Shown: positions 17,094 through 25,575, numbered from the stretch's first letter. The stretch is 64,000 nt of DNA from Sphingomonas sp. Leaf34 (GCF_001421805.1 NZ_LMLC01000005.1:526389-590388); one strand, 5' to 3'. The notes: generated from the letters alone by a model not told the origin. Made by a program: numbers and translations.

Positions 17094-18488
17094 ATGACCA
17101 CGCCCCCTCGCCGCCTCTTCGTCGGACACCGGTTGCGCGCGCTTCGCGGGACGCTCGGGATCAGCCAGGCGGCGATGGCGGTCCGGATCGGCATCTCGGT
17201 CAGCTATCTCTCGCAGATCGAGAATGGCGATCGCCCGGTGAGCGAGGCGGTGCTCGTGACGCTCGCGCGCGAATTTCCCGCCGACTGGGGCAGCATCGAT
17301 GCCGCGGATGACACCGCACTGCTGGTCGCGACGCTCGAGGCGGTCACCGACACCAGCGTCGCCGCCCCGACGCTCGACGAAAGCGCGATCCGTCGCGCGG
17401 TGAAGCACCAGCCGTTGCTCGCGCAGCGGCTCGTCGCAATGCACGACGCCTATCGCCGCGCGCAGGAGCAGTTGCGCGCGCTCGACGACCGGCTGGTCGC
17501 GGGATCGGGCGCGCCGGGGCTGCTCCCCTGGGAGGACGTGCGCGACTGGTTTCACGCGGCGGGCAATTATGTCGACACGCTCGACCGCCGCGCGGAGGAG
17601 ATTGGCGAGACGCTTGGCAGCGACCGGATCGCGGCGCTCGAGGCGCGGCTCGCGGCGCGCGGCGTATCGGTGGCCATCTCGGGCGCACTCGCCGCGCCGC
17701 TGCGCGAGTATGACGGCGCGACGCTGCGGCTCGATGGGTCGCAGCCGGGCGAGACGATCCTGTTCTCGCTCGCGCATCAGGTCGCACGGCACGAATTCGG
17801 CGACGTGATCGGCGGGATCGTCGCCGCATCGGAGATGGTGTCGGAAACCGCGCGCGCGCTGCTCACCGCGGGGCTCACCAATTACGCGGCAGGGGCGATC
17901 GTGATGCCCTATACCCGCTTCCGTGCCGAGGCGCGCAACGTCCGCCACGATATCGACCGGCTGCGGCGGATCTTCGGGACGAGCTTCGAGCAGACCTGCC
18001 ACCGGCTCTCGACATTGCAGCGCCCCGGTGCGCTCGGCATCCCGTTCTTCTTCTGCCGGGTCGACATGGCGGGCAACATCACCAAGCGGCATTCGGCCAC
18101 GCGGTTGCAGTTCGCGCGGTTCGGGGGGGCGTGCCCGCTGTGGATCGTTCACGAGGCGGTCGCCATCCCCGACCGGATCCTGACGCAGTTGATCGAGACG
18201 ACCGACGGGATCCGCTACGTCTCGATGGCGAAGGGGCTGGTGAAGCCGTCCGAGACCTATACGCGGCCGGCGCGGCGCTATGCTGTGGCGCTGGGGTGCG
18301 AGGAGGCGAATGCGTCGGAGTTCATCTATGCGGACGCGCTGGGGACCGGAGGCATCGCGACCCCGATCGGGTCGTCGTGCCGCATCTGCCTGCGCACCGA
18401 CTGCGACCAGCGGGCGTTTCCACCGGCGGCCAGCGACATCCGAGTCGATCCGAACCGCCGCGGGGCTGTGCCGTACGAGGTCGTGTAA
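17094..18488 (+). CDS. Short-chain fatty acyl-CoA regulator (XRE HTH + IrrE-like + C-terminal Cys domain)
   Basis: Transcription factor of the ScfR class (PccR, PrpR, RamB, MccR) that senses short-chain acyl-CoA and controls propionate or acetate use. The N-terminal HTH (RLRALRGTLGISQAAMAVRI, then SVSYLSQIENGDRPVSE) is clear. The middle is the IrrE/DUF955-like region without a HExxH protease motif. The C-terminal domain ends in a cysteine group (SSCRICLRTDCDQRAFPP), like the region that binds an iron-sulfur cluster in mycobacterial PrpR. It has 464 residues and is transcribed away from pccB, with TTTGCAAA sites in between, so local control of the propionyl-CoA module is a firm inference. Confidence 0.93.
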   Translation: MTTPPRRLFVGHRLRALRGTLGISQAAMAVRIGISVSYLSQIENGDRPVSEAVLVTLAREFPADWGSIDAADDTALLVATLEAVTDTSVAAPTLDESAIRRAVKHQPLLAQRLVAMHDAYRRAQEQLRALDDRLVAGSGAPGLLPWEDVRDWFHAAGNYVDTLDRRAEEIGETLGSDRIAALEARLAARGVSVAISGALAAPLREYDGATLRLDGSQPGETILFSLAHQVARHEFGDVIGGIVAASEMVSETARALLTAGLTNYAAGAIVMPYTRFRAEARNVRHDIDRLRRIFGTSFEQTCHRLSTLQRPGALGIPFFFCRVDMAGNITKRHSATRLQFARFGGACPLWIVHEAVAIPDRILTQLIETTDGIRYVSMAKGLVKPSETYTRPARRYAVALGCEEANASEFIYADALGTGGIATPIGSSCRICLRTDCDQRAFPPAASDIRVDPNRRGAVPYEVV

Positions 18489-18504
18489 CGCGCTTGATTC
18501 GACG

Positions 18505-18533
18505 CACCATCCCGGCGAAGGCCGGGGTGGTGG
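18505..18533. repeat. Solo family A hairpin
   Basis: Single arm-type hairpin (CACCATCCCGGCGAAGG and its complement) between the convergent regulator and thioesterase genes. It looks like half of a family A element and could serve as a two-way transcript end. Confidence 0.6.
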
Positions 18534-18551
18534 CTCTATCGTCGGGCGATA

Positions 18552-18959
18552 TCAATCCTTCGGGAAGAAGCGCTCGACCACGTTGCTCGCGAGTCGCGAG
18601 GGTCGCAGCGTTTCCGCGTCGAGGCAGCACCAGCTCGACTTCACCTCGGCGAGCACATCCTCGCCGCGCTTGATGATCGTCTCGTAGAACGCGCGCGCGC
18701 CCTGCACCTTTTCGAGCAGCACCGTCGCGATGACGTCGTCGTCGAGGAACGCCGGCTTGCGGTACGTGATCTCGTGCTTGAGCGCGACCCACAGATGCCC
18801 TGCGACCGCATCGGCAGGCGCGAGCCGCTGCCAATGATCGATCACCGCCGCCTGAACCCACTTCAGATAGTTCGCGTTGTTGACGTGACCCATGAAGTCG
18901 ATGTCGGCCGGCTCGATGCCGATGGCGTATTGATGAGGGAGCGCTGTAGACACACGCAT
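18552..18959 (-). CDS. Acyl-CoA thioesterase, 4-hydroxybenzoyl-CoA thioesterase fold
   Basis: Hot-dog-fold enzyme that hydrolyses an acyl-CoA; substrate unknown. 135 residues, normal for single-domain members. The signature around the catalytic acid is visible (IEPADIDFMGHVNNANYLKW, with Asp before FMGHVNN), followed by ITYRKPAFLDDDV. Start chosen at MRVSTALPHQYA because homologues begin there; the frame is open about 170 bases further upstream through a stretch without protein character. It converges on the acyl-CoA regulator gene. It may act on short acyl-CoAs but belongs to no visible operon. Confidence 0.85.
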   Translation of the reverse strand: MRVSTALPHQYAIGIEPADIDFMGHVNNANYLKWVQAAVIDHWQRLAPADAVAGHLWVALKHEITYRKPAFLDDDVIATVLLEKVQGARAFYETIIKRGEDVLAEVKSSWCCLDAETLRPSRLASNVVERFFPKD

Positions 18960-19104
18960 CCTATAGCATGCGAACCTGAACATAGCGATGACGGGCGTGC
19001 GAACGCGGCGACCATCCGTCTCATGATCCAAGAATTTGCGCGTATCGGTGTGCAAAAGCACTCGGCGGCGCATCGGCAAGGGGACGCAAGCGGCCAGAAC
19101 GCGC

Positions 19105-19178
19105 TGGATGCCCCGTGAGGATTCGAACCTCAATAGGCGGTATCAGAAACCGCAGTCTTACCATTAGACGACGGGGCA
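19105..19178 (-). tRNA. tRNA-Gln (CTG anticodon)
   Basis: Full cloverleaf on the minus strand. The acceptor stem TGCCCCG pairs with CGGGGCA, the T arm contains GGTTCGAATCC, and the anticodon stem GCGGT/ACCGC closes a seven-base loop TTCTGAT whose middle triplet is CTG. A 3' CCA is encoded. U1-type 5' ends are normal for glutamine tRNAs. It is an isolated single gene. Confidence 0.95.
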
Positions 19179-19191
19179 TCAGCGAGGGCGC

Positions 19192-19220
19192 GATCTAGGC
19201 GGGCGGTTTCGTGCTGTCAA
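19192..19220 (-). promoter_or_regulatory. Sigma-70-type promoter of tRNA-Gln
   Basis: On the minus strand a perfect TTGACA lies 17 bases upstream of TAGATC, whose end is 13 bases from the mature tRNA 5' end. Spacing and position are ideal for a strong stable-RNA promoter. Confidence 0.7.
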
Positions 19221-19342
19221 CGCTAAGATGATACCGATTCGCCACTTCGCTTGCGTAATCGTGCCGCCGCGCTACATTCGGCCTCAAGCACCGGGCGGGT
19301 ATTTTCCCGCGGCGGCAGATATAGATAGCGAGTTTTACGGCG

Positions 19343-20404
19343 ATGGGGGATGTTTCCGCCCGAATGCCGTTCCGGCAGGGCAGTCCTGCCCGTCCGGCGG
19401 CGACCCGGCCCAGTCGAGGGCGGTGGGCCGATGCGCAGGCATTTGCCGCGCTGGATCTGGGTACCAACAATTGCAGATTGCTGATCGCGCGGCCGCAGGC
19501 GGGCGGGTTTGCGGTGATCGATGCGTTCTCGCGAATCGTCCGGCTTGGCGAGGGCCTGGCGTCGACCGGCAAGCTGAGCGACGCGGCGATCGAGCGGACG
19601 ATCGCCGCTCTGCGAGTGTGTTCCGAAAAGCTTCAACGGCGCAATGTAACCCTGGCGCGATCGGTCGCGACCGAGGCGTGCCGGCAAGCGTCGAACGGCC
19701 CTGCGTTTATCGCACGCGCGCTGGCGGAAACCGGGATTCACCTCGATATCATTTCGGCCGAGGAAGAGGCGCGGCTGGCCGTGCTCGGCTGCCATGCGTT
19801 GATCGAGCCCGGCGAGGACCCGGCACTCGTGTTCGATATCGGCGGCGGGTCGACCGAGCTTGTACTGGTCGATACCTCGACGCCAATCCCGACCGTACTC
19901 GACTGGCACTCCGCACCATGGGGCGTCGTGTCGCTCACCGAACATGCCGGCGGCGGCGAAGGCGAAGACGGACGTCGTGCCGCCTATGCACGGATGCGCA
20001 CCGTCGTCGCGGACAGTTTCGCGGGATTCGCCGCGCGGTTGCCGCGACACATCGAACGACCGCGGCTGCTCGGCACCAGCGGCACGGTGACGACGCTTGG
20101 CAGCGTGCATCTCGGGCTCAGCCATTACGACCGGTCGGTGGTCGACGGGCTGATCGTGCCGGCGTCGGCAATGCGGCGGATCAGCGCCGACCTTTCCCAT
20201 ATGTCGATCACGGAGCGCGCCAAACTGCCGTGCATCGGCAACGAGCGCGCCGACCTGGTGGTCGCGGGCTGTGCGATTCTGGAGACGATCATGGATTTGT
20301 GGCCCGCCGAGCGGCTCGGCATCGCCGACCGCGGTATTCGCGAAGGCATCCTCCGCCGGCTGATGGGTGCCCCCAAGCCGGGCAAGTCGGGGATCGCAGC
20401 GTGA
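19343..20404 (+). CDS. ppx: Exopolyphosphatase/pppGpp phosphatase family protein
   Basis: Hydrolyses terminal phosphate from polyphosphate or pppGpp, linking phosphate reserve and stringent response. ASKHA-fold motifs are seen: ALDLGTNNCRLLIA (phosphate 1), VFDIGGGSTELVLV (phosphate 2) and LGTSGTVTTLG. 353 residues, the short form lacking the C-terminal HD domain of enterobacterial Ppx. The first 30 residues before FAALDLGTN are basic and low-complexity, so a later start is possible. The stop overlaps the GTG start of rlmE, so the two are an operon. Confidence 0.93.
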   Translation: MGDVSARMPFRQGSPARPAATRPSRGRWADAQAFAALDLGTNNCRLLIARPQAGGFAVIDAFSRIVRLGEGLASTGKLSDAAIERTIAALRVCSEKLQRRNVTLARSVATEACRQASNGPAFIARALAETGIHLDIISAEEEARLAVLGCHALIEPGEDPALVFDIGGGSTELVLVDTSTPIPTVLDWHSAPWGVVSLTEHAGGGEGEDGRRAAYARMRTVVADSFAGFAARLPRHIERPRLLGTSGTVTTLGSVHLGLSHYDRSVVDGLIVPASAMRRISADLSHMSITERAKLPCIGNERADLVVAGCAILETIMDLWPAERLGIADRGIREGILRRLMGAPKPGKSGIAA

Positions 20405-21081
20405 GTCGGGGTGGGTCCGGCGGGCATGTCCGCGTCCTCACCGCGCGCAAGCGCACCGCGCAGTCGACGCGCTGGCTCGAGCGGCAGCTGAACGATCCCT
20501 ATGTGAAGCGCGCCAAGGCCGACGGCTATCGCAGCCGGGCGGCGTACAAGTTGATCGAGCTCGACGAGCGGTTCGAGTTGATCCGCGGAAGCAAGCGCGT
20601 GGTCGATCTGGGGATCGCGCCGGGCGGCTGGGCGCAGGTTATCCGCCGGCGGATCCCCAAGGCGGCGGTGGTCGGGATCGATCTGCTCCCGGTCGATCCG
20701 ATCGACGGCGTGACGATCTTCGAGATGGACTTCCTCGACGATGCCGCCCCCGGCAAGCTGATCGAAGCACTGGGCGGCGCACCCGACCTGGTGCTGTCGG
20801 ACATGGCCGCGAACACGGTCGGCCATCCGCAGACCGATGCGCTCAGGACGATGGCGCTGGTCGAGACCGCGCTGCACTTTGCGTGCGAGGTGCTCGAGCC
20901 CGGCGGGACGTTCGTGTCGAAGGTGTTCGCAGGGGGTGCCGATTCCGAGCTGGTCGCGGAAATGAAGCGGAACTTCAAGACAGTGAAGCATGCCAAGCCG
21001 CCGGCGAGCCGGAAAGGCTCGGTCGAGTGGTTCGTGGTGGCGCAGGGGTTCAAGGGTCGGTCAGCGGATCAGCCTCGCTGA
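20401..21081 (+). CDS. rlmE: 23S rRNA (uridine-2'-O)-methyltransferase RlmE
   Basis: FtsJ-type enzyme that methylates U2552 of 23S rRNA. Seen: the substrate-binding N-terminus with YVKRAKADGYRSRAAYKL, the SAM-binding VVDLGIAPGGWAQVI, and the catalytic tetrad K-D-K-E (Lys in RSRAAYKL, Asp in LVLSDMAAN, Lys in GTFVSKVF, Glu in GSVEWFVVA). 226 residues. Translation starts at GTG overlapping the ppx stop (GTGA). A basic N-terminal tail precedes the conserved part. Its 3' end lies within a hairpin that belongs to the multi-hairpin 3' element. Confidence 0.96.
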   Translation: MSRGGSGGHVRVLTARKRTAQSTRWLERQLNDPYVKRAKADGYRSRAAYKLIELDERFELIRGSKRVVDLGIAPGGWAQVIRRRIPKAAVVGIDLLPVDPIDGVTIFEMDFLDDAAPGKLIEALGGAPDLVLSDMAANTVGHPQTDALRTMALVETALHFACEVLEPGGTFVSKVFAGGADSELVAEMKRNFKTVKHAKPPASRKGSVEWFVVAQGFKGRSADQPR

Positions 21082-21146
21082 TCCGCGTCGCGGACCGCCC
21101 CCGGCCAGCGTCGCGCAGCGACGACTGACGACGCGGCTTCGCCGCG
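21064..21146 (+). promoter_or_regulatory. Multi-hairpin 3' element (diverged copy) after rlmE
   Basis: Three consecutive hairpins: GCGGATCAGC/GCTGATCCGC spanning the rlmE stop codon, CGTCGC/GCGACG, and CGCGGC/GCCGCG with loop TTC. Between the last two stands ACTGACGA, in the place of TCCGAC in the better copies. No U-run follows. The layout matches the ctaD, rpoZ and rpsD 3' regions. Confidence 0.5.
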
Positions 21147-21197
21147 ACGCTCTGCCTCGGGGTGATACCAACCGCACCGGCTCGTGACAAAATGTGT

Positions 21198-21247
21198 GTC
21201 CCGCGAAGGCGGGGACCCAGCCTGGGCTCCCGCCTTCGCGGGAGAAC
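21198..21247. repeat. Family B palindromic repeat
   Basis: Near-perfect palindrome (CCCGCGAAGGCGGGGACCCAG and inverse, tiny loop) between the convergent rlmE and rpoZ genes. The 381 bp gap otherwise holds the two 3' elements and the rpoZ terminator. Confidence 0.8.
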
Positions 21248-21323
21248 AAGGAGCCGGGACTCGCGCGGCGCCTGCCCTCCCCTTTCCGAGGGTGAACGGT
21301 GCGTCCCTCTACGGAAACCAGTC

Positions 21324-21357
21324 AAAGAAAAAGCCCGTGGACTTGGGTCCACGGGCT
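21324..21357 (-). terminator. Intrinsic terminator of rpoZ
   Basis: On the minus strand an 11-bp stem (AGCCCGTGGAC with its complement, loop CAA) is followed by TTTTTCTTTG, a standard rho-independent signal about 105 bases after the rpoZ stop. Confidence 0.88.
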
Positions 21358-21370
21358 CTCTCTATGTCGG

Positions 21371-21455
21371 GCGCCGCGGCAAAGCCGCGTCGTCGGTCGG
21401 GCGATGCCCGACGGCCGGGGTTTCGGCCGAGCCGCGGATTAGCTTTCGCTAATCC
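21371..21455 (-). promoter_or_regulatory. Multi-hairpin 3' UTR element of rpoZ
   Basis: Between rpoZ stop and terminator, reading on the minus strand: hairpin GGATTAGC/GCTAATCC, the word GCTCGGCCG, hairpin TCGGGC/GCCCGA, the linker CCGACGA, hairpin CGCGGC/GCCGCG with loop TTT, then a purine-rich AGAGAG just before the terminator. The same order is found after ctaD and rpsD. Confidence 0.6.
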
Positions 21456-21462
21456 CGCTGCC

Positions 21463-21807
21463 TCAACCTTCGTAGTCCGCACCCAGATTCTGGTTCCGCG
21501 GCGGTGCAGCGGCGGTCAGGCGAAGCGCCTCGGCCGATGCGGCCAGGCTGCCGACGGCATCGACTTCATCGTCGTCGTCGACGCGAACCTTCTGCAGACC
21601 CTGGATGACCTGTTCCTTGAGATGCGCCGGCTTGACGTTCTCGTCGGCGATCTCGCGCAGCGCGACGACCGGATTCTTGTCGCGGTCGCGGTCGAGCGTC
21701 AGTTCGGCGCCGCCCGAGATCTGGCGCGCACGCTGCGCCGCGAACAACACCAGGTCGAACCGGTTTGGGATCTTGTCGACACAATCCTCGACGGTAACGC
21801 GCGCCAT
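21463..21807 (-). CDS. rpoZ: RNA polymerase omega subunit
   Basis: Small subunit that helps fold and hold the beta' subunit of RNA polymerase. 114 residues. The conserved N-terminus (MARVTVEDCVDKIPNRFDLV, then LFAAQRARQI) and NPVVALREIADENV are diagnostic. The acidic tail (VRVDDDDEVDAVG) is typical of alphaproteobacterial omega. AAGGAA precedes the ATG. The gene ends in a structured 3' region and a clear terminator, so the transcript is short. Confidence 0.97.
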   Translation of the reverse strand: MARVTVEDCVDKIPNRFDLVLFAAQRARQISGGAELTLDRDRDKNPVVALREIADENVKPAHLKEQVIQGLQKVRVDDDDEVDAVGSLAASAEALRLTAAAPPRNQNLGADYEG

Positions 21808-21926
21808 GCGGCTTCCTTCGTAACAACGATAGAATGAGAATGCGTCGCCTACGGGCGATGGCCCGCAAAGTCAAGAAAACCGCCGCGGGTTGCAACCGCC
21901 GCCGCCGCGTGGTCATCACTCGCGCC

Positions 21927-23087
21927 ATGGACGATCCCGCAGACCAGCCGACCTTTGCCGTCGACGGCAACCAGATGACCCTGCTCGACACCGGCCCCCG
22001 GCGCCTCGACGCGGTGCTGGCGCTGATCGATGGGGCCGAGCGGTCGTTGCGCGTGCTCTACTACATCTATGCCGACGACGAGTCCGGCAAACGCGTCAAC
22101 GCGGCGCTGATCGCCGCCGCCGAGCGCGGTGTCGCGGTCGCGCTGATCGTTGACGGCTTCGGCAGCGACGACGCGCCGCATGCCTTTTTCGAACCGCTGG
22201 AGTCCGCCGGCATTTCGGTCTGCCGCTTTTCCGCGCGGTTCGGCCGCCGCTATCTGCTGCGCAATCACCAGAAGCTCGCGCTCGCCGACGAAGCCCGGAT
22301 CATCATCGGCGGCTTCAACATCGAGGACGATTATTTCGGGACCGCCGCCGACCAGGCCTGGCGCGATCTCGGCCTGCTGGTCGAAGGGCCGGCAGCGGGG
22401 CGGCTGGCGGGGTATTTCGATGCGCTGAAGGACTGGATCCACGACCCCAAGGGCAAGCTGCGCCACCTGAACGCCGCGCTATCGCGCTGGAGCGAGACGA
22501 CGGGCGCGACCCGCTGGCTGATCGGCGGACCGACCCGCAAGCTGTCCCCCTGGGCGCGCGCGGTGCGCGACGACATGCGGCGCGGACGGCGGATCGACAT
22601 CATCGCGGGCTATTTCACGCCGAGCCCCGCCTTGTTGCGGCGCCTCGACAAGGCGGGACGGCGACAGGCCGGCGTCCGGATCGTCACCGCCAGCAAATCG
22701 GACAACAACGCGACGATCGCCGCCGCGCGGTTCACCTATGCGGGGCTGTTGCGCAAGGGCGTCCGCGTGTTCGAATACCAGCCGACCAAGCTCCACACCA
22801 AGCTCTACGTGATCGACGATGCGGTCCATATCGGCTCGGCCAATTTCGACATGCGTAGCCTGTTCATCAACATGGAGCTGATGCTGCGGATCGAGGATGC
22901 CGCGTTCGCCGCGCACGTCCGCCGCTATGTCGACGGCGAGATCGCCAAGTCGACCGAAGTGACCGGAGCGCTTTACCGCGCCAACACCGGCTGGGTGCAG
23001 CGGATCAAGCAGTTCGCGGCCTATTTCGTCGTTGCGGTCGTCGACCCAAGCCTGTCGCGCGGGTTGAACTTCGGGATCGACGAATAG
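21927..23087 (+). CDS. Phospholipase D-family protein, cardiolipin synthase-like
   Basis: Probably makes or remodels cardiolipin or related phospholipids at the inner membrane. Two HKD motifs are visible: NHQKLALAD near residue 113 (HxKxxxxD, followed by IIIGGFNIEDDYFG) and HTKLYVID near residue 289 (followed by IGSANFDMRS). The phosphatidyl group would be carried on the histidines. 386 residues with no N-terminal membrane helices, resembling ClsB/ClsC-type enzymes rather than ClsA. The start giving MDDPADQPTF is preferred; 31 upstream in-frame codons are very basic and lack protein character. It is followed by a convergent methyltransferase gene that may also act on lipids. Confidence 0.88.
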   Translation: MDDPADQPTFAVDGNQMTLLDTGPRRLDAVLALIDGAERSLRVLYYIYADDESGKRVNAALIAAAERGVAVALIVDGFGSDDAPHAFFEPLESAGISVCRFSARFGRRYLLRNHQKLALADEARIIIGGFNIEDDYFGTAADQAWRDLGLLVEGPAAGRLAGYFDALKDWIHDPKGKLRHLNAALSRWSETTGATRWLIGGPTRKLSPWARAVRDDMRRGRRIDIIAGYFTPSPALLRRLDKAGRRQAGVRIVTASKSDNNATIAAARFTYAGLLRKGVRVFEYQPTKLHTKLYVIDDAVHIGSANFDMRSLFINMELMLRIEDAAFAAHVRRYVDGEIAKSTEVTGALYRANTGWVQRIKQFAAYFVVAVVDPSLSRGLNFGIDE

Positions 23088-23138
23088 GCGCGGCCGCCCC
23101 TCCCCGCCAGAGCGAGGTGGCGAGGTCTGCGGTGCGCG

Positions 23139-23753
23139 TCAGTCCTTCCAGGCCCAGTACAGCTGCGCCGGCGGTACGTTCCACCACTCCATGTCGTGAT
23201 CGATCGACTCGAAGTGCGGGGTGAGGAAGTCCTTCACCTTGGGCGAGAACTGATAGACCAGAAATGCACCGCCGCTGCGCAGTACGGCATGCGTCGCGGT
23301 GGCGATCGCCGGACCGACGCCGGGAGGCAGCGTCGAGAACGGCAGACCCGACAGGACGTAATCGGCCTTTTCGAAGCCATGATCGGCGACGATCGTCTCG
23401 ACCTCGTCCGCCGAGCCCAGCACTGCGAAGAATCGCGGATCGGTGATCGTGTGGCGCAGATATCGGATGAAATCGGGGTTGGTGTCGATCACCACCAGCT
23501 TGGCATCGGGTGCCATCCGGTCGAGGATCGGGCGGCAGAAGGTGCCGACGCCCGGGCCGTATTCGACGAACAGCTTGCAGTTTGCCCAGTCGACCGGGTC
23601 GAGCATCTTGCGGATCAGCTTGTCCGACGACGGCACGATCGATCCGACCATGACGGGATGTTTCAGAAACCCCGAAAAGAACATCTGCCACGGAGACGGC
23701 ACGCCGGCGGGGCGGCTGCGTGCGCGCCGGGTGGCGGTGGTCGAACTGGGCAT
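23139..23753 (-). CDS. Class I SAM methyltransferase, phospholipid N-methyltransferase-like
   Basis: 204-residue soluble methyltransferase with the SAM-binding motif VEYGPGVGTF near residue 63, the acidic residue ending the second strand in LVVIDTNPDFIRYLR, and the post-motif LSGLPFSTLP. The arrangement resembles PmtA-type enzymes that methylate phosphatidylethanolamine, and also rRNA adenine dimethyltransferase relatives, so the substrate is uncertain. Start chosen from an AAGGAA site before the ATG; the 41 further upstream codons are basic and not conserved in look. Only 51 bp separate its end from the convergent phospholipase D-family gene, so a role in membrane lipids is plausible. Confidence 0.78.
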   Translation of the reverse strand: MPSSTTATRRARSRPAGVPSPWQMFFSGFLKHPVMVGSIVPSSDKLIRKMLDPVDWANCKLFVEYGPGVGTFCRPILDRMAPDAKLVVIDTNPDFIRYLRHTITDPRFFAVLGSADEVETIVADHGFEKADYVLSGLPFSTLPPGVGPAIATATHAVLRSGGAFLVYQFSPKVKDFLTPHFESIDHDMEWWNVPPAQLYWAWKD

Positions 23754-23947
23754 CGTGTTCCTTACGGTCAGGGGTCCCGCAACGACGGCGAGGCTTTGCA
23801 CCTCCCGTCGCACGAATTCCGAACGCGTTTCAAGGCCTGCGAGTTGCATGCGGCGACGAACCGAGCGCGACATCATGCCGCGCCCGTGGGTTCGGTCGAT
23901 GTTCCGCCGGCGTTGCCAAGCCTGTCCGATCGCTTAAGCAAGCGATC

Positions 23948-24271
23948 ATGAACGACGATCGTACAGGACAGATAGCGGTGATTTTCACGTCGTTCCGTAA
24001 CGACGCGGACGCCATCGGCTATGCCGAGGCCGCGGCGGCGATGGACGCACTCGCTGCCGTGCAGCCAGGCTATCGTGGCGTCGACAGCGCGCGCGAGGCG
24101 GACGGCATGGGGATCACCGTCAGCTATTGGGCGGACGATGCGGCCGCGATCGCGTGGCGCGACCATCCCGAGCATGCCGCGATTCGCGATCGGGGCCGCG
24201 CGCGCTGGTACGACCGCTATGCGGTGAGCGTGACGCGGGTCGAGCGCGCTTATGCCTGGACGCGGCCGTGA
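23948..24271 (+). CDS. Antibiotic biosynthesis monooxygenase (ABM) domain protein
   Basis: 107-residue single-domain protein of the ABM/dimeric ferredoxin-like fold. Seen: IAVIFTSFRNDADAIGYAEA at the start, PGYRGVDSAREADGMGITVS in the middle and ISYW-type SYWADDAAAIAWRDHPEH, where the Trp-x-x-His pair is characteristic. Members act as cofactor-less oxygenases or heme-degrading enzymes, and many have unknown substrates. The stop overlaps the GTG start of the downstream MFS gene (GTGA), so the two are co-translated and may act on the same small molecule. Confidence 0.85.
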   Translation: MNDDRTGQIAVIFTSFRNDADAIGYAEAAAAMDALAAVQPGYRGVDSAREADGMGITVSYWADDAAAIAWRDHPEHAAIRDRGRARWYDRYAVSVTRVERAYAWTRP

Positions 24272-25575
24272 CCGGAGCATCGACCGACACACCGAGGATC
24301 GATCGGCGGTTCGCACTGATGTTTCTCGTGATGCTGACGATCGCAGCGGGGAACACCGCGCTGCAATCGGTGCTGCCGGCGCTCGGCCGGTCGCTCGGCG
24401 TCGCCGACAGCGCGGTTGCGGCGGCGTTCTCGGTATCCGCGCTGCTGTGGGTGATCGCCGCGCCGTTCTGGGCGAAGCGATCGGACCGGCATGGTCGCCG
24501 GGCGATGATCCTGCTCGGCGTCGGCGGGTTCAGCGTGTCGCTCACCGTGTGCGGCGTCTTCCTGCTGGCGGGGATCAACGCCTGGATTGGCGGGACCGCG
24601 GCGTTCCTGTGCTTCATCGGCGGGCGACTGATCTACGGCACGTTCGGCGCCGCCGCGCCGCCGGCGGTACAGGCGCTCGTCGCGGGCGAGACGACACGCG
24701 AGGAACGGACCAAGGCGCTGACCCTGCTCGCCTCCGCATTTGGTCTCGGCACCATTTTGGGGCCGGCGATCGCGCCATATCTGATCCTGGGGTCGATCGG
24801 TGGCGTCGAGATCGGCCTGTCGGGCCCGGCGTTCCTGTTCGCGGTGTTCGGGGTGGCGGTGTGGATCACCGTGCGACGGATGCTGCCGGACGACCGAATC
24901 GTCGCGTCGCACGAAACGCATGGTGCCAGCTCCGCCTATCCCTCGATCGGTGGCGCGCCGACCGGGGCCTCGGTCGCCGCCGCGACCGAATCGCACGCCG
25001 AGCATGTCGCCTATACCGATCCCCGGATTCGTGCCTGGATGATCGCCGGGCTGGTGATGGGCCATGCGCAGGCGATGACCGGACAGGCGATCGGCTTCCT
25101 GGTGATCGACCGCCTCCACCTTGCACCGGCGTCCGCGCTCGAGCCGACCGGGATCGTGCTGATGATGGGCGCCGGCGCCGCGCTGCTCGCACAATGGGGG
25201 ATCATCCCGCGGTTGAACCTGACCCCGCGCCAGCTTGTGCTGACCGGGCTGGTGCTGGCCGCGGCGGGCACCGCGCTGACGGGACTGGCGACGTCGCTCT
25301 ACACGATCGCGACCGCCTATGCGCTGGCGAGCCTCGGTTTCGGCTTCACCCGGCCGGGGTTCACCGCGGGGTCGTCGCTGGCGGTCGGCGCCAATGCGCA
25401 GGGCTCGGTCGCGGGGAAAGTGACGAGCATCAACGGCGCGAGCTTCGTGCTTGGCCCCTCGATCGGCGTCGGCCTGTACGAAGCCCAGCATTCGCTGCCC
25501 TACCTGGTGGCAGGCGCGGCATGTATCGCGATGATCGCCTATGCCTATGTGGCGCTAAAGGATGCGGGAAGCTGA
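24268..25575 (+). CDS. MFS efflux transporter
   Basis: Inner-membrane drug or metabolite antiporter, 435 residues, about 12 helices with a long central loop (roughly residues 205-250). The loop after helix 2 carries APFWAKRSDRHGRRAMILLG, close to the MFS motif A of the DHA1 drug-efflux group, and helix 5 shows LGTILGPAIAPYL (antiporter motif C-like). The GTG start overlaps the monooxygenase stop by four bases. No adjacent regulator is present. Exported substrate unknown. Confidence 0.9.
   Translation: MTGASTDTPRIDRRFALMFLVMLTIAAGNTALQSVLPALGRSLGVADSAVAAAFSVSALLWVIAAPFWAKRSDRHGRRAMILLGVGGFSVSLTVCGVFLLAGINAWIGGTAAFLCFIGGRLIYGTFGAAAPPAVQALVAGETTREERTKALTLLASAFGLGTILGPAIAPYLILGSIGGVEIGLSGPAFLFAVFGVAVWITVRRMLPDDRIVASHETHGASSAYPSIGGAPTGASVAAATESHAEHVAYTDPRIRAWMIAGLVMGHAQAMTGQAIGFLVIDRLHLAPASALEPTGIVLMMGAGAALLAQWGIIPRLNLTPRQLVLTGLVLAAAGTALTGLATSLYTIATAYALASLGFGFTRPGFTAGSSLAVGANAQGSVAGKVTSINGASFVLGPSIGVGLYEAQHSLPYLVAGAACIAMIAYAYVALKDAGS

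Noticed and set aside
19105..19178. tRNA-Gln as an integration site
   Set aside because: No integrase and no direct repeat of the tRNA 3' end was found nearby.
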